Shown here piece after piece: positions 44,217 to 56,970 of a DNA stretch of 64,000 bases. Position numbers and translations under genes: made by a program. Numbering within the stretch: the first letter of the stretch is position 1; every line of letters starts with the position of its first letter. The DNA comes from Nocardia sp. NRRL S-836. GTDB taxonomy: Bacteria > Actinomycetota > Actinomycetes > Mycobacteriales > Pseudonocardiaceae. The stretch covers positions 62,001 through 126,000 of the forward strand of contig NZ_LGDY01000090.1 of NCBI RefSeq assembly GCF_001279525.1, read 5' to 3'. Below the pieces are notes generated by a model. The model made no database searches. It was not told the origin of the DNA and saw only the letters and a program-made list of their open reading frames with translations.

Positions 44217-46150
44217 GAGAACCTCACCATCAGCAGAGCCCCGAGAACCACGATCGAGCCCAGGAGCATGGACAGTGCGTAGGAGCGGACGAACCCGGTC
44301 TGCAGCCTGCGCAGCCGGCCGGAGCTGCCGCCCAGCAACGCCGCGGTGCCGTTGACGACGCCGTCGACGCCCTTCAGGTCGAGGTACACCAGCGCGCGGG
44401 TGAGCCAGGTGCCCGGCCGCGCGAACAGCGCCTCGTTGAGAGCGTTGCCGTACAGGTCGTTGCGGGCCGCGCGGACCGGGAACGACACCCGCGCCGGCCG
44501 CTCGACCGGCTGCGCGCGGCGGCCGAAGAGCAGGAACGCGAGACCGGCGCCGGCGAGCGACAGCACGACGGTCAGGATGCCGACCAGGCCGTGCGACAGG
44601 ACGCCGTGCGACTCCTCCAGCTCACCCAGCGAGGGCTCCAGCCAGCCGGCGAGCCGTCCGCCGGAGGAGAGGAACCAGCCGCCCGCGACCGAACCGACCG
44701 CGAGGACGATCATCGGGATGGTCATCGACAGCGGCGACTCGTGCGGGTGGTACTCGCGGCCGTCCTCGGACTTCAGTTCCTTCCAGCGGGGCTTGCCCAG
44801 GAAGACGAGGATCAGCAGGCGGGTCATGTAGAACGCGGTCAGCGCGGCACCGAGCAGTGCGACACCGCCGAAGACGTACCCGCGCCAGCCCTCCGCGCCG
44901 AACGCCGCCGCGATGATGGCGTCCTTCGAGAAGTAGCCCGCGAACGGCGGGATGCCGATCAGCGCGAGGTAGCCGAGCGTCCACGTGACGAAGGTGATCG
45001 GCAGGAACCTGTAGAGCCCGCCCATCCGGCGGATGTTGCCCTCGTCGTTCATGCCGTGCATGACCGAACCGGCACCGAGGAAGAGCCCGGCCTTGAAGAA
45101 GCCGTGCGTCAGCAGGTGCATGATGCCCAGCGCGTAGCCGATCGGGCCGAGGCCCACCGCGAGGATCATGTAGCCGATCTGCGAGACCGTCGAGTACGCC
45201 AGGACCTTCTTGAAGTCGTCGTAGGCGCAACCGATGATGCAACCGATCAGCAGCGTGACGCCACCGATGATCATCACGACCAGGCGGCCGTCCGCGCTCA
45301 GGTTGTAGAGCGGGTTCGAGCGGGCGATCAGGTACACGCCCGCGGTGACCATCGTCGCCGCGTGGATCAGGGCGGACACCGGGGTCGGGCCGGCCATGGC
45401 GTCGGGCAACCAGGCCTGCAGCGGGAACTGGCCCGACTTGCCGCAGGCACCGAGCAGCAGCAGGAGCGTGATCGCGAGGACCTCCGCGCCGCTGAACTCG
45501 CCCACCCGGCTGAAGACCTCGGTGTACTGCGTGGTCCCGAGGCGGTTGAACATCAGGAAGATCGCGATGGCCAGGCCCAGGTCACCGACGCGGTTCATCA
45601 GGAAGGCCTTCTTGGCCGCCGATGCCGCTTCCGGCTTGTACTGGTACCAGCCGATCAGCAGGTACGAGGCGAGACCGACGCCCTCCCAGCCGAAGTACAG
45701 GGTCACGAAACCGTTGCCCAGCACCAGCAGGAGCATCGCCGACACGAAGAGGTTCAGGTAGGCGAAGAACTTCCGCCTGCCCTCCTCGTGCGCCATGTAG
45801 CCGACCGAGTAGATGTGGATCAGCGAGCCGACACCCGTGATCAGCAGCACGAACGTGAGCGACAGCGGGTCGAGCCGCAGTCCGAACTCGACGGTCAGGG
45901 CGTTGATGTCCACCCAGTCCCAGAGGTGCAGGTTCTGCACCCGCTCCTCGGGGTTGGCGATGCCGACCGTCGAGAAGAACAGCGCGAGGCCGTAGCCGAA
46001 CGACGCCAGCAGCGTGGCGCACCCGAGCAGGTGGCCCCACCTGTCGGTGCGCTTGCCACCGACCAACAGCACCGCCGCGCCGAACGCGGGCAGCGCCAAC
46101 AGCAACCAGGCGAAGCTCGCGACCCCGCTGGCGACAACAGGTTCCGTCAC
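44213..46150 (-). CDS. nuoL: NADH-quinone oxidoreductase subunit L
   Basis: The distal antiporter-like subunit with its long lateral helix, 645 residues. GVGLASYLLIGWYQYKPEAA and KSGQFPLQAWLPDAMAGPTP show the conserved Glu/Lys elements. VMHGMNDEGNIRRMGGL follows. It starts at a GTG at 46150, 10 bases after the nuoK stop on the minus strand, and runs into nuoM by overlap. Confidence 0.97.
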   Translation of the reverse strand: MTEPVVASGVASFAWLLLALPAFGAAVLLVGGKRTDRWGHLLGCATLLASFGYGLALFFSTVGIANPEERVQNLHLWDWVDINALTVEFGLRLDPLSLTFVLLITGVGSLIHIYSVGYMAHEEGRRKFFAYLNLFVSAMLLLVLGNGFVTLYFGWEGVGLASYLLIGWYQYKPEAASAAKKAFLMNRVGDLGLAIAIFLMFNRLGTTQYTEVFSRVGEFSGAEVLAITLLLLLGACGKSGQFPLQAWLPDAMAGPTPVSALIHAATMVTAGVYLIARSNPLYNLSADGRLVVMIIGGVTLLIGCIIGCAYDDFKKVLAYSTVSQIGYMILAVGLGPIGYALGIMHLLTHGFFKAGLFLGAGSVMHGMNDEGNIRRMGGLYRFLPITFVTWTLGYLALIGIPPFAGYFSKDAIIAAAFGAEGWRGYVFGGVALLGAALTAFYMTRLLILVFLGKPRWKELKSEDGREYHPHESPLSMTIPMIVLAVGSVAGGWFLSSGGRLAGWLEPSLGELEESHGVLSHGLVGILTVVLSLAGAGLAFLLFGRRAQPVERPARVSFPVRAARNDLYGNALNEALFARPGTWLTRALVYLDLKGVDGVVNGTAALLGGSSGRLRRLQTGFVRSYALSMLLGSIVVLGALLMVRFS

Positions 46151-46160
46151 CGGTGACCCC

Positions 46161-46460
46161 TCAGTACTTCAGCAGGTTCGAGTCGTCGACCGAGGCCGAG
46201 CGACGCGTCCGGAAGATGGACATGATGATCGCGAGGCCGACCACGACCTCCGCCGCGGCGACGACCATCACGAAGAACGCCATCACCTGACCGTCGAGCG
46301 AGCCGTTGATCCGCGCGAACGTCACCAGGCTCAGGTTGACCGCGTTGAGCATCAGCTCCACGCACATGAACACGACGATGGCGTTGCGCCGCACCAGGAC
46401 GCCGACGGCGCCGATGCTGAACAGCAGTGCCGACAGGAGCAGGTAGTACGTCGGAGTCAC
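46161..46460 (-). CDS. nuoK: NADH-quinone oxidoreductase subunit K
   Basis: A 99-residue three-helix membrane subunit with the conserved Glu in [14 protein letters not shown], part of the proton path. It starts at a GTG at 46460 overlapping the nuoJ stop (GTGA). Length is normal. Confidence 0.97.
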   Translation of the reverse strand: MTPTYYLLLSALLFSIGAVGVLVRRNAIVVFMCVELMLNAVNLSLVTFARINGSLDGQVMAFFVMVVAAAEVVVGLAIIMSIFRTRRSASVDDSNLLKY

Positions 46461-47308
46461 GACTCACTTCCCTTGAGCGCGTGCGAGTCCGGCTGGTGAC
46501 CGGTGCCCGCGACCTCGGCGACGTCGTCCGACAGCACGGACCTGTCGGTCGCCTCGATGACCTCGAAGAGGGACTCCTCCGAGACGCTGCCGTCGGGCAG
46601 CAGTGCGGGCGTGGCCACCGAGTTGGCGGTGGCGAAGACACCGGGGCCGGGGATGGACCCGACCCGCTTGCCGTCCTGGAAGCGCTCCTCGACGAGCTCC
46701 CGCTGCGTCTTGCGGGCGGGCCTCCCGTCGCGGCCGACGAACGCGAGGATCATCGCGCCGATGGCGGCGGTGATCAGCAGCGCGGAGGTCAGCTCGAACG
46801 GGAACAGGTAGTCGGTGAAGAGCTTCTGGCCGATGTTGCCGACGTTGCCGCCGTTGGTGGTGTTCGCCTCGGCGAGACCCACCGGCGTCACCGCGGTCAG
46901 CGACCGGGCGATCGAGCTGACCAGCAGGACCGCGAAGCCGATGCCGAGGAACGCGGCCGCGAGGCGTTGTCCCCTGATCACCTCGACGACCGAGTCGGAG
47001 CTGTCGCGGCCGACCATCATCAGCACGAACAGGAACAGCATCATGATCGCGCCGGTGTAGACGATGATCTGCACGAAGCCGAGGAACGGCGCCTGCTGGA
47101 CCATGTAGAGCACGCCGAGGTTCAGCATGGTCAGCACCAGCCACAGCGCGGAGTGCACCGCGTTGCGCGAGAACAGCATGCCGAGCGCGCCGGCCAGTGC
47201 GAGCGGGCCGAGCACCCAGAACGCGACCTTCTCGCCGGTGCTCATCACGTCGACCGCGCGCTGCACCGGCTCCGGCTGCTGCGCCAGGAACTGGAGGACG
47301 AGGCTCAC
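46457..47308 (-). CDS. nuoJ: NADH-quinone oxidoreductase subunit J
   Basis: A 283-residue membrane subunit. The five-helix core (about 25-190) includes [20 protein letters not shown], the helix whose pi-bulge moves during catalysis. The C-terminal 100 residues are a polar extension longer than in E. coli, as is common in actinobacteria. It starts at a GTG overlapping nuoI by 4 bases. Confidence 0.96.
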   Translation of the reverse strand: MSLVLQFLAQQPEPVQRAVDVMSTGEKVAFWVLGPLALAGALGMLFSRNAVHSALWLVLTMLNLGVLYMVQQAPFLGFVQIIVYTGAIMMLFLFVLMMVGRDSSDSVVEVIRGQRLAAAFLGIGFAVLLVSSIARSLTAVTPVGLAEANTTNGGNVGNIGQKLFTDYLFPFELTSALLITAAIGAMILAFVGRDGRPARKTQRELVEERFQDGKRVGSIPGPGVFATANSVATPALLPDGSVSEESLFEVIEATDRSVLSDDVAEVAGTGHQPDSHALKGSES

Positions 47309-47835
47309 TGCTGGTCACCCTTCTCCTGGGCCACCCTGGCGAGCTGCGGGCCGTTCACGTAGTAGTCCTGCTCGTTGTCGCCGAGCCGCATCGGGTGCGG
47401 CGGTTGCTCCATGCCGGGCAGCAGCGGGGCGAGCAGGTCCTCCTTCGTGAAGATCAGGTCCTGGCGGTTGTCGTCGGCGAGCTCGAACTCGTTCGTCATC
47501 GTGAGCGAACGGGTCGGGCACGCCTCGATGCACAGGCCGCAGCCGATGCACCGCAGGTAGTTGATCTGGTAGTCGGCACCGAAGCGCTCACCGGGCGAGT
47601 AGCGCGCTTCCTCGGTGTTGTCGCCACCCTCGACGAAGATCGCGTCCGCGGGGCAGGCCCACGCGCACAGCTCGCAGCCGACGCACTTCTCCAGCCCGTC
47701 CGGGTGCCGGTTGAGCTGGTGGCGGCCGTGGAACCGCGGCGCGGTCACCTTCTTGACCTCGGGGTACTCCTCCGTCACCACCTTCTTGAACATGGTGCCG
47801 AAGGTGACTCCGAAGCCCTTGATGGACTCGAACAT
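47305..47835 (-). CDS. nuoI: NADH-quinone oxidoreductase subunit I
   Basis: A 176-residue peripheral subunit carrying clusters N6a and N6b ([12 protein letters not shown] and [12 protein letters not shown]). The ATG at 47835 opens with the amphipathic membrane-anchoring helix [20 protein letters not shown], absent from the second NuoI-like copy at 21636. It lies 2 bases after the nuoH stop and overlaps nuoJ. Confidence 0.97.
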   Translation of the reverse strand: MFESIKGFGVTFGTMFKKVVTEEYPEVKKVTAPRFHGRHQLNRHPDGLEKCVGCELCAWACPADAIFVEGGDNTEEARYSPGERFGADYQINYLRCIGCGLCIEACPTRSLTMTNEFELADDNRQDLIFTKEDLLAPLLPGMEQPPHPMRLGDNEQDYYVNGPQLARVAQEKGDQQ

Positions 47836-47837
47836 GC

Positions 47838-49172
47838 CTACTCCGCCTCCTTCGCGGTGGGAGCGGCGGCCAGGGCTTCCGTGTCCTTGGGAAGAGTGGC
47901 GACCTTGACCTTGCGCTTGGGCGCGGACTTGGGGACCTGCAGGTCGAGCGGCGGCAGCGGGAAGCCGGAGCCCGCGAGCGGAACGCCGCCCTTGGCCTGC
48001 TGCTTCTTGTCGGGCAGCAGGAACGAGATCAGCAGCACGACACCGACGAAGACGCCGAGTGCCACCAGTTTCTGGCCGGTGGAGAGCTCCTTGAGCGCAC
48101 CGGTGCGGATGACCGCGACGGCCAGGATCCAGACGAGGCTGGTCGGGACCAGGACCTTCCAGCCGAGCTTCATGAACTGGTCGTAGCGCAGGCGGGGCAG
48201 CGTGCCGCGCAGCCAGATGAAGATGAACAGGAAGAACAGCGTCTTGACGATGAACCACAGCAGGCCCCACCAGCCGGTGTTCATGAACTCACCGGACCAC
48301 GGCGCGCGGTAGCCGCCGAGGAAGAGCGTGGTCGCCAGCGCCGAGACGGTCACCATGTTCACGTACTCGGCGAGGAAGAACAGCGCGAACTTCAGCGAGC
48401 TGTACTCGGTGTGGAAGCCACCGACCAGCTCGGACTCGGCCTCGGGGAGGTCGAACGGCGCGCGGTTGGTCTCGCCGACCATCGACACCACGTAGATCAC
48501 GAAGCTCGGGAACAGCAGGATGCCGAACCAGCCCGGGATCGGGGTGCCGAGGATCGTGCTGGCCTGCGCGTTCACGATGTCACCGGTCGACATCGAGCCG
48601 GTGAACATGATCACCGCGACGATCGACAGGCCCATCGCGATCTCGTAGGAGATCACCTGCGCGGCCGAGCGCAGCGCACCGAGCAGCGGGTACGGCGAGC
48701 CGGAGGCCCAGCCGGACAGCACGATGCCGTAGACGCCGAGCGAGGAGCAGGCCAGCACCACCAGCACGCCGACCGGGAGGTCGACGAGCTGCAGCGCGGT
48801 CTGCTGGCCGAACATGTTGACCTCGCCGGCGAGCGGGATCACCGAGAACGCGAGGAACGCGGGGATGCACGAGATCACCGGGGCGAGGAAGAACACCCAC
48901 TTGTCCGCGAGGACCGGGCGGATGTCCTCCTTGAACGCGAGCTTCAGACCGTCCGCGAGCGACTGCAGCCAGCCGTTCGGGCCGACCCGGTTGGGACCGG
49001 GGCGGTGCTGCATCCGCGCGACGACCTTGCGCTCCCAGTTGATCATGAACAGGGTCATGACCACGAGGAAGGCGAAGATCCCGACGACCTTGACCAGCAC
49101 CAGCCAGATCGGGTCGTCCGCGAGGAGCTTGCCGGTGTCACCGAGCTCCGCCGCGAAGTAGTGCTGCGTCAT
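47838..49172 (-). CDS. nuoH: NADH-quinone oxidoreductase subunit H
   Basis: The 444-residue membrane subunit forming the quinone-binding site with B and [24 protein letters not shown] and [20 protein letters not shown] are the conserved quinone-channel loops. The C-terminal extension of about 45 residues, rich in Pro/Lys, is typical of actinobacteria. The ATG at 49172 overlaps the nuoG stop. Confidence 0.97.
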   Translation of the reverse strand: MTQHYFAAELGDTGKLLADDPIWLVLVKVVGIFAFLVVMTLFMINWERKVVARMQHRPGPNRVGPNGWLQSLADGLKLAFKEDIRPVLADKWVFFLAPVISCIPAFLAFSVIPLAGEVNMFGQQTALQLVDLPVGVLVVLACSSLGVYGIVLSGWASGSPYPLLGALRSAAQVISYEIAMGLSIVAVIMFTGSMSTGDIVNAQASTILGTPIPGWFGILLFPSFVIYVVSMVGETNRAPFDLPEAESELVGGFHTEYSSLKFALFFLAEYVNMVTVSALATTLFLGGYRAPWSGEFMNTGWWGLLWFIVKTLFFLFIFIWLRGTLPRLRYDQFMKLGWKVLVPTSLVWILAVAVIRTGALKELSTGQKLVALGVFVGVVLLISFLLPDKKQQAKGGVPLAGSGFPLPPLDLQVPKSAPKRKVKVATLPKDTEALAAAPTAKEAE

Positions 49173-51630
49173 GACTTCACCCCAAAAGAAGGCCCGCCGC
49201 TGACGGAGACGATCGAGCCGTGGCCCGCGCCGAGCGTGGCCCGGACGGTCACGTCACCCGAGTTGGTGGGCAGCCAGATGACGCCCTCGGGCAGGTCGTC
49301 GGTCTCGACCGGCAGCGTGATCGCGCCGCGGTCGGTGGAGACCGTGACGTGGCCGCCGGGGGTCAGCCCGAACTGCTGCGCGGTGGTCTCGGCGACCTTC
49401 GCCACGACGGGACGGGCGGTGCCGGCCAGGTGCGGCTCGTCGACCTGCAGCGAGCCGTTGCCGATCAGGCGGTGCCAGGTGGCGAGCACGGCCTTGCCGG
49501 GGCCGGCCGGGCTCTGCAGCGGCGCGGCGACGTTGAGCGAGGAACCGCTCGACGCGCCCTCGCCCAGGCGGGCCAGGTCGGCGGCAGCGGCGGCCGGGGT
49601 CTGCGTGAACAGGTCCGCGTCCATCTCCACCGCGAGGGTGTCGAGCACGCGGCAGTCCGACAGCGCGCCGGTGCCCTCCAGGGTCGTGCCAAACTCGCGG
49701 CGGCGGCCCTCCCAGTTGAGGTAGGTGCCGGACTTCTCGACCGCCGGTGCGATCGGGAGCACGACGTCGGCGTGCGCGGTGACCGCGCTCGGCCGCAGCT
49801 CCAGGCTCACGACGAAACCGGCTGCCACCAACGCCGCCTCGGCCAGCACGGGGTCCGGCAGGTCGAACGGGTCGACGCCGCCGACCACCAGGCCGGACAG
49901 CTCGCCGTTCGCGGCGGCGGTGAGGATCCCGGTGGTGTCGCGGCCGGGCGTCGCGGGCAGCGAGCCCTCCCCGACGCCCCAGGTCCGCTCGACCTCGGTG
50001 CGCGCGGCCGCGCTGGTGACGTGACGGCCACCGGGCAGCAGGTTCGGCACGGCGCCGACCGCGAGCGCGCCGCGCTCACCGGCCCGGCGGGGGATCCACG
50101 CGACCCGCGCGCCGGTCCGCTCGGCCAGCTTCGCGACCGCGGTGAACGCGCCGGGGATCTCGGCGGCGCGCTCGCCGACGAGGATCACCGCACCGGGCTT
50201 GGAGAGCAGCTCGACCACGTCGGAGGCGTGGTCCGGCAACGCGTTCAGCGCGTTCGCCTCGGCACCGGGCACGCACGCGAGCAGCGTGCCGAACGTCTTC
50301 TCCACCGCCGGCGTCGTGAACTGGCCGAGGTGGAAGACCTTCGTCGTGCCCCTGCGCGCGGCCTTGCGCAGCCGCAGGAAGACGATCGGGGCCTCCTCCT
50401 CGGGCTCGAACGCGACCAGCAACGCGGCCGGCGCGGACTCGATGCCCTGGAAGGTGACGCCGTTGTCCGGGTTGGTGAACACCGTCGTGCCGGACAGGAA
50501 CTCCAGCTCCTCGGCACTGTGCGGCCGGGCGCGGAAGTCGATGTCGTTGGTGCGCAACGCGATGCGGGCGAACTTCGAGTACGCGTAGGCGTCCTCGACG
50601 GTCAGCCGGCCACCGGTCAGCACGCCGACGCCGTTCGCGTCCCGTGCCGCGGCCAGCCCCGCCGCCGCGACCTGCAGCGCCTCGGTCCACGAGGACTCGC
50701 GCAGCTCACCGGTCTCGGCGTCGCGGACCATCGGCCGCGTGATGCGGTCATCGGCCGTGGCGTAGCGGAACGCGAACCGGCCCTTGTCGCAGATCCACTC
50801 CTCGTTGACCTGCGGGTCGTCGCCGGCGAGCTTGCGCTGCACCTTGCCGCGCCGCCAGTCGGTGCGCTCGGCGCAGCCCGACGAGCAGTGCTCGCAGATG
50901 CTCGGCGTCGACACGAGGTCGAACGGGCGGGCGCGGAACCGGTAGGCGGCGCTGGTGAGCGCGCCGACCGGGCAGATCTGGATGGTGTTGCCGGAGAAGT
51001 ACGACTGGAACGGCTTCTCCGGTGCCGTCCCGATCTGCTGCAGCGCGCCGCGCTCCAGCAGCTCGATGAACGGGTCACCGGCGATCTGCGCGGAGAACCG
51101 GGTGCAGCGCTGGCACAGCACGCACCGCTCCCGGTCGAGCAGCACCTGCGTGGAGATGCTGATCGGCTTCGGGAACGTCCGCTTGTGCTCGTGGAAGCGG
51201 GAGTCGCTGCGGCCGTGGGCGATCGCCTGGTTCTGCAGCGGGCACTCACCGCCCTTGTCGCAGATCGGGCAGTCCAGCGGGTGGTTGATGAGCAGCAGCT
51301 CCATCACACCCTGCTGGGCCTTGTCCGCGACCGGCGAGGTCAGCTGGGTCTTCACGACCATGCCGTCCGCGACCGTCATCGTGCAGGAGGCCTGCGGCTT
51401 CGGCATCGGCCGGCCGCCCATCTCGACCTCGACGAGGCACTGGCGGCAGGCGCCCGCGGGCTCCAGCAGCGGGTGGTCGCAGAAGCGCGGGATGACCGTG
51501 CCGAGGCGTTCGGCCGTGCGGATCAGCAGCTCGCCCTTGGGCGCCACGACCTCGACGCCGTCGATGACGAGCTTGACGTGACCCTCGGGCACGACGAGCT
51601 CGGTTGCGTTGGGCTTGTCAGGCGCGATGG

Positions 51631-51634
<4 letters not shown>
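49169..51634 (-). CDS. nuoG: NADH-quinone oxidoreductase subunit G
   Basis: The large iron-sulfur subunit, 821 residues from the ATG at 51634 (GGAG upstream, overlapping the nuoF stop). N-terminal cysteines bind the 2Fe-2S cluster ([17 protein letters not shown]); [13 protein letters not shown] and [11 protein letters not shown] serve N4/N5-type clusters. CEHCSSGC with a later C matches the extra N7-type site. The molybdopterin-like C-terminal domain is shortened and divergent, as usual in actinobacteria. Confidence 0.96.
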
Positions 51635-52911
<1,277 letters not shown>

Positions 52912-52919
52912 TTTCGTCC

Positions 52920-53639
52920 CTACTTCTTTTCCGGCAGGGCGGGGAACTCGGCGTTGGACGGCATCTCCGGCGCGTCCCAGCCGCGTTCCTGGGCGATCTT
53001 GGCGCCGCGCAACGTCTCCGCGGCCGCCGACGGGCCGTCGAGGTCGGCGTCGCGCCCCTCGAAGAACCCGGCGAGCTGGAGCTCGGCCTGCTTGAAGTCG
53101 GTGAGCGGCGCGCCGCGCGTCGGGGCGGGCTTCTCCCCCGACTGCAACGCCTGCACGAGTCCCAGCGCCTTCTCGGGCGTCTGGTTGTCGTAGAACTCGT
53201 AGTTCACCTGCAGGACGGGACCGAGGTCGCACGCGGCGAGGCACTCGGCGTGCTCCAGGGTGATCGAGCCCGGCGTGCCCGGCTCGCCCGCGGTCTCCTC
53301 GTGGCCCACGCCCAGGTGGTCCTTGAGGGTCTTGTAGATGGCGTCGCCGCCCAGCGCCGCGCACAGCGTGTTCGTGCACACGCTGACCAGGTGCTCACCG
53401 CAGGGACGGCGCTTGTACATCGTGTAGAACGTCGCGACCGCGCTGACCTCGGCCTCGCTCAGGTCGAGCTGCCCGGCGCAGAACCGGATGCCGTCCTGGG
53501 AGACGTAGCCCTCGACCGACTGCACCAGGTGCAGCATCGGCAGCAGGGCGCTGCGGGCCTGCGGGTAGCGGGCGATGATCGCCTGCGCGCGGTCCGCGGT
53601 CGTCTGGTCGAAGACGACGCTTTCGGGAGCTTGAGTCAT
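52920..53639 (-). CDS. nuoE: NADH-quinone oxidoreductase subunit E
   Basis: A thioredoxin-like 2Fe-2S subunit (cluster N1a), 239 residues. The four ligands are in SVCTNTLC and [10 protein letters not shown]. The C-terminal 70 residues are an extension beyond the usual fold. It starts at the ATG at 53639, overlapping the nuoD stop (ATGA). Confidence 0.96.
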   Translation of the reverse strand: MTQAPESVVFDQTTADRAQAIIARYPQARSALLPMLHLVQSVEGYVSQDGIRFCAGQLDLSEAEVSAVATFYTMYKRRPCGEHLVSVCTNTLCAALGGDAIYKTLKDHLGVGHEETAGEPGTPGSITLEHAECLAACDLGPVLQVNYEFYDNQTPEKALGLVQALQSGEKPAPTRGAPLTDFKQAELQLAGFFEGRDADLDGPSAAAETLRGAKIAQERGWDAPEMPSNAEFPALPEKK

Positions 53640-55033
53640 CGGTCGCAACCACCCATCACCGGGTCGATCGAGGCGACGGACGCGATCACGTCGGCGACCA
53701 TGCCGCCCTCGCACATCGCGGGCATCGACTGGAGGTTCACGAAGCTGGGCTCGCGCAGGTGCACGCGCATCGGGCGGGTGCCGCCGTCGGAGACCACGTG
53801 GTAGCCGAGCTCGCCGCGCGGCGACTCGACCGGCACGTACACCTGGCCGGCCGGCACCTTGAAGCCCTCGGTCACCAGCTTGAAGTGGTGGATCAGGGAC
53901 TCCATGGACTGGCCCATGATCTTGCGGACGTGCTCGAGCGAGTTGCCCATGCCGTCGCTGCCGATCGTGAGCTGCGCGGGCCAGGCGATCTTCGCGTCCT
54001 CGACCATCACCGGGCCGGTCGGCAGCGTGTCGACGACCTGCTTGATGATCTTGAGCGACTGGTGCATCTCCTCCAGCCGCAGCAGGTACCGCGCGAAGCA
54101 GTCCGCCTGGTCCGAGACCGGCACGTCGAACGTGTAGTTCTCGTAGCCGCTGTACGGCTCGATCTTGCGCAGGTCCCAGGCGAGGCCCGCGGACCGCAGG
54201 ATCGGGCCGGTGATGCCGAGCGCGAGGCACGCGTCGACGGGCAGGTAGCCCACGTTCGCGAGGCGGTTGCGCCAGATCGGCTGGCCGGTGAGCAGCTTGT
54301 CGTAGTCGGGAAGGCGCTTGTTCATCAGCTTGATGAAGTCGCGGATCTTCTCGACAGCGCCGTCGGGCAGGTCCTGCGCGAGGCCGCCGGGACGGATGAA
54401 CGCGTGGTTCATCCGCAGGCCGGTCAGGAACTCCAGCAGGTGCAGGACCTCCTCGCGCTCGCGGAAGCCGGAGGTCATGCCGGTCAGCGCTCCGAGCTCC
54501 ATGCCGCCGGTGGCGAGCGCGACGAGGTGCGAGCTGATCCGGTTGAGCTCCATCAGCATGACGCGGATCGCCTGCGCCTTGTCCGGCACGGTGACGCCGA
54601 GCAGCTTCTCGACGGCCATGCAGTACGCGGCCTCGTGGTGCAGCGGCGCCAGGTAGTCCGTGCGCGTGATGAAGGTGACGCCCTGCACCCAGTTGCGGTA
54701 CTCGAGGTTCTTCTCGATGCCGGTGTGCAGGTAGCCGATCACGCTGCGGGCGTGGGTGACCGTCTCGCCCTCGAGCTCCAGCACCAGGCGCAGCACGCCG
54801 TGCGTCGACGGGTGCTGCGGGCCGAGGTTCATGACGATGCGCTCGTCGTGCACCGCGTCCGCGAGCACCTCGTCCCAGTCGCCGCCGGTCACCGTGTAGA
54901 CGGTGCCCTCGGTGGTTTTCCGGGAGTCGGCGATCTCCGGGGTGTTCGGGCTGGTGTCGACGTCGTCGGAGCTGTCGCTGCCGGTCGCGCTGGTGTTGGT
55001 CCCCGTGGTGAAGTCGGAAAGCCGCTCGGTCAT
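53636..55033 (-). CDS. nuoD: NADH-quinone oxidoreductase subunit D
   Basis: The 49-kDa quinone-site subunit, 465 residues, with [22 protein letters not shown] split by the family's His-containing loop, and [18 protein letters not shown] near the end. The first 45 residues are a Ser/Thr/Asp-rich extension. The ATG at 55033 overlaps the nuoC stop. Confidence 0.97.
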   Translation of the reverse strand: MTERLSDFTTGTNTSATGSDSSDDVDTSPNTPEIADSRKTTEGTVYTVTGGDWDEVLADAVHDERIVMNLGPQHPSTHGVLRLVLELEGETVTHARSVIGYLHTGIEKNLEYRNWVQGVTFITRTDYLAPLHHEAAYCMAVEKLLGVTVPDKAQAIRVMLMELNRISSHLVALATGGMELGALTGMTSGFREREEVLHLLEFLTGLRMNHAFIRPGGLAQDLPDGAVEKIRDFIKLMNKRLPDYDKLLTGQPIWRNRLANVGYLPVDACLALGITGPILRSAGLAWDLRKIEPYSGYENYTFDVPVSDQADCFARYLLRLEEMHQSLKIIKQVVDTLPTGPVMVEDAKIAWPAQLTIGSDGMGNSLEHVRKIMGQSMESLIHHFKLVTEGFKVPAGQVYVPVESPRGELGYHVVSDGGTRPMRVHLREPSFVNLQSMPAMCEGGMVADVIASVASIDPVMGGCDR

Positions 55034-55782
55034 GAGTACGACCGCCTCTGGTCCGGCGGAGGAATCTCCGCGCCCTTGTACTCGACCGGAATGCCGCCCA
55101 GCGGGTAGTCCTTGCGCTGCGGGTGGCCGTCCCAGTCGTCCGGCATGAGGATTCGGGTCAGTCCGGGGTGACCGTCGTAGATGATCCCGAACATGTCCCA
55201 GGTCTCGCGCTCCTGCCAGTCCGCCGTCGGGTAGACCTCGACGAGGCTCGGCACGTGCGGGTGGTCCACGTCGACGGCGACCTCGAGCCGGATGCGCCGG
55301 CGGTAGGTCATCGACGTCAGGTGCGTGACCGAGTGCAGCCGCTGCGGCACGTCGGCGCCGTAGTCGACGCCCGAGACCGAGCTGCACAGCTCGAAGCGCA
55401 GCGCCGGGCTGTCGCGGCAGATCCGCGCTACCTCCAGCAGCGTCTCCGGCCGGAGGTAGAAGGTGATCTCGCCGCGGTCGACGCTCACCTGCTGCACCGT
55501 GTCGGCGGGCAGGCCCTTGTCGCTGATCGCGGCGAACAGCTCGTCGGCGACCTCGTCGAACCAGCCGCCGTACGGGCGCTCGGACGGAGCGGCCACGTGG
55601 GCGGGCAGGCGCAGGCCGCCGAAACCGGACGTGTCACCGGAGCCGGTGACGCCGAACAGGCCCCTGCGCTCCTTGCCGGCGAGGATCGGCGCCTTGGCCT
55701 TCGCCTCGTCGCCGTTGGTCTTCTCGAGGTCCGCTCCCGCGCTGTTGTTGACGCTGGAGTGCTCTCCCCCTGGCTCGGTCAC
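55030..55782 (-). CDS. nuoC: NADH-quinone oxidoreductase subunit C
   Basis: A 250-residue peripheral subunit from the GTG at 55782, overlapping nuoB. The signature [20 protein letters not shown] and [14 protein letters not shown] is near the C-terminus. About 75 residues of polar N-terminal extension precede the fold. It is separate from, and longer than, the NuoC-like copy at 22097. Confidence 0.96.
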   Translation of the reverse strand: MTEPGGEHSSVNNSAGADLEKTNGDEAKAKAPILAGKERRGLFGVTGSGDTSGFGGLRLPAHVAAPSERPYGGWFDEVADELFAAISDKGLPADTVQQVSVDRGEITFYLRPETLLEVARICRDSPALRFELCSSVSGVDYGADVPQRLHSVTHLTSMTYRRRIRLEVAVDVDHPHVPSLVEVYPTADWQERETWDMFGIIYDGHPGLTRILMPDDWDGHPQRKDYPLGGIPVEYKGAEIPPPDQRRSYS

Positions 55783-56330
55783 TTCTTCCTCGCAAAGCGC
55801 TCGGACGACGGGATGAGGTCGGTGCGGTAGCCCGAGTCGGCGAGAGCCTTGGCGCGCACGGCGTTCAGCGGCTCGTCCATGATCTTGGCGTGGATCTTGA
55901 GGATCGCGTCCATCAGCATCTCCGGCCGCGGCGGGCAGCCCGGCAGGTACATGTCGACGGGCACGACGTGGTCGACGCCCTGCACCACCGCGTAGTTGTT
56001 GAACATGCCGCCACTGCTGGCGCACACGCCCATGGCCAGCACCCAGCGCGGCTCGGGCATCTGGTCGTAGATCTGCCGCAGCACCGGCGCCATCTTGTTG
56101 GTGACACGACCCGCGACGATCATCAGGTCCGCCTGGCGCGGTGACGCCCGGAAGACCTCCATGCCGAAGCGGGCGAGGTCGTAGCGCGGACCACCCGTCG
56201 TCATCATCTCGATGGCGCAGCAGGCCAGGCCGAAGGTGGCAGGCCAGAGCGAGGACTTGCGGGTCCAGTTGACCAGCTTCTCCACGCTGGCCAGCAGGAT
56301 GCCGTTCGGGAGCTTCTCCTCGAGACCCAT
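55779..56330 (-). CDS. nuoB: NADH-quinone oxidoreductase subunit B
   Basis: A 183-residue subunit holding cluster N2, the electron donor to quinone. The ligands lie in [20 protein letters not shown] and LPGCPPRPE. It starts at the ATG at 56330, 7 bases after the nuoA stop. It keeps the amphipathic N-terminus that the second NuoB-like copy at 22627 lacks. Confidence 0.97.
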   Translation of the reverse strand: MGLEEKLPNGILLASVEKLVNWTRKSSLWPATFGLACCAIEMMTTGGPRYDLARFGMEVFRASPRQADLMIVAGRVTNKMAPVLRQIYDQMPEPRWVLAMGVCASSGGMFNNYAVVQGVDHVVPVDMYLPGCPPRPEMLMDAILKIHAKIMDEPLNAVRAKALADSGYRTDLIPSSERFARKK

Positions 56331-56337
56331 GACTTCC

Positions 56338-56703
56338 TCAGTTCCAGTCGAGGCCGCCGCGGCGCCACACGTAGACGTACGCGAAGCCGACCGTTGCGAC
56401 GAACAGGACGATCTCCACCAGCCCGAACAGGCCGAGCTTGTCGGCAGTGACGGCGAACGGGTAGAGGAACACCATTTCGATGTCGAACAAGATGAAGAGC
56501 ATCGCCGTCAGGTAGTAGGCGACCGGCATGCGGCCGCCACCGATCACCGGCTGCGGGCTCGGCTCGATGCCGCACTCGTACGCGTCGAGCTTCGCCCGGT
56601 TGTAGCGGCGGGGTCCGATGTAGGGCGCTGCGGTCACCGAGAAGAGCGCGAACGCCCCGGCGAGCGCGAACATCAATACGAGGGGGAGGTAAGGGTCCAG
56701 CAC
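56338..56703 (-). CDS. nuoA: NADH-quinone oxidoreductase subunit A
   Basis: A 121-residue three-helix membrane subunit, first gene of the operon. The conserved quinone-channel loop is [15 protein letters not shown] with its Cys, and [13 protein letters not shown] marks the second helix. It starts at a GTG at 56703. Upstream lie a perfect dyad and two Rex operators (56762-56838). Confidence 0.97.
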   Translation of the reverse strand: MLDPYLPLVLMFALAGAFALFSVTAAPYIGPRRYNRAKLDAYECGIEPSPQPVIGGGRMPVAYYLTAMLFILFDIEMVFLYPFAVTADKLGLFGLVEIVLFVATVGFAYVYVWRRGGLDWN

Positions 56704-56761
56704 TCTCCGTCGTCCTTTCCTCGCGTGTCGAGGCGCACCCTAAGGGGGTACTTCTGCAACC

Positions 56762-56787
56762 CGTTTGTTAGGCGGACCTAACAAACG
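56762..56787. promoter_or_regulatory. Perfect 11-base-arm dyad upstream of nuoA
   Basis: CGTTTGTTAGG and its exact complement flank CGGA (56762-56772, 56777-56787), 59 bases before nuoA. It abuts the first Rex box. As DNA it looks like an operator; as RNA it would be a leader hairpin without a T run. Its partner is unknown. Confidence 0.6.
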
Positions 56788-56788
56788 C

Positions 56789-56838
56789 TTGTGAAACAGT
56801 TCACAAGCATGATCACACTGTTGTGAAGTGATTCACAA
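56789..56838. promoter_or_regulatory. Two Rex operators of the nuo operon
   Basis: TTGTGAA-N4-TTCACAA occurs exactly at 56789-56806 and again at 56821-56838, centres 32 bases apart (about three helical turns). This is the Rex consensus. Rex senses NADH/NAD and represses respiratory genes when NADH is low; Rex control of nuo is established in Streptomyces. The sites lie 86-135 bases upstream of nuoA. Confidence 0.88.
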
Positions 56839-56922
56839 GCTCGACCGCCAGTGTAGAACGCCTGTAAATGACCTACGTCACAGGGTCTGACCAGGGGCTT
56901 TAACTTTACCGACACATACGAA

Positions 56923-56953
56923 ACGACACCGGCTCGTATTGAGCCGGTGTCGT
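56923..56953 (-). terminator. Intrinsic terminator after the geranylgeranyl reductase-family gene
   Basis: Perfect 13-base arms (56923-56935 and 56941-56953), 5-base loop, then TTTCGTATG on the minus strand. It lies 17 bases past the stop at 56971 and insulates the nuo promoter. Confidence 0.88.
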
Positions 56954-56970
56954 CACCTATTCGGAGTAAT

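Noticed and set aside
40913..46156. Long plus-strand frames opposite nuoN, nuoM and nuoL
   Set aside because: Antisense shadows of genuine complex I genes; composition is Arg/Gln/His-rich with no domains.
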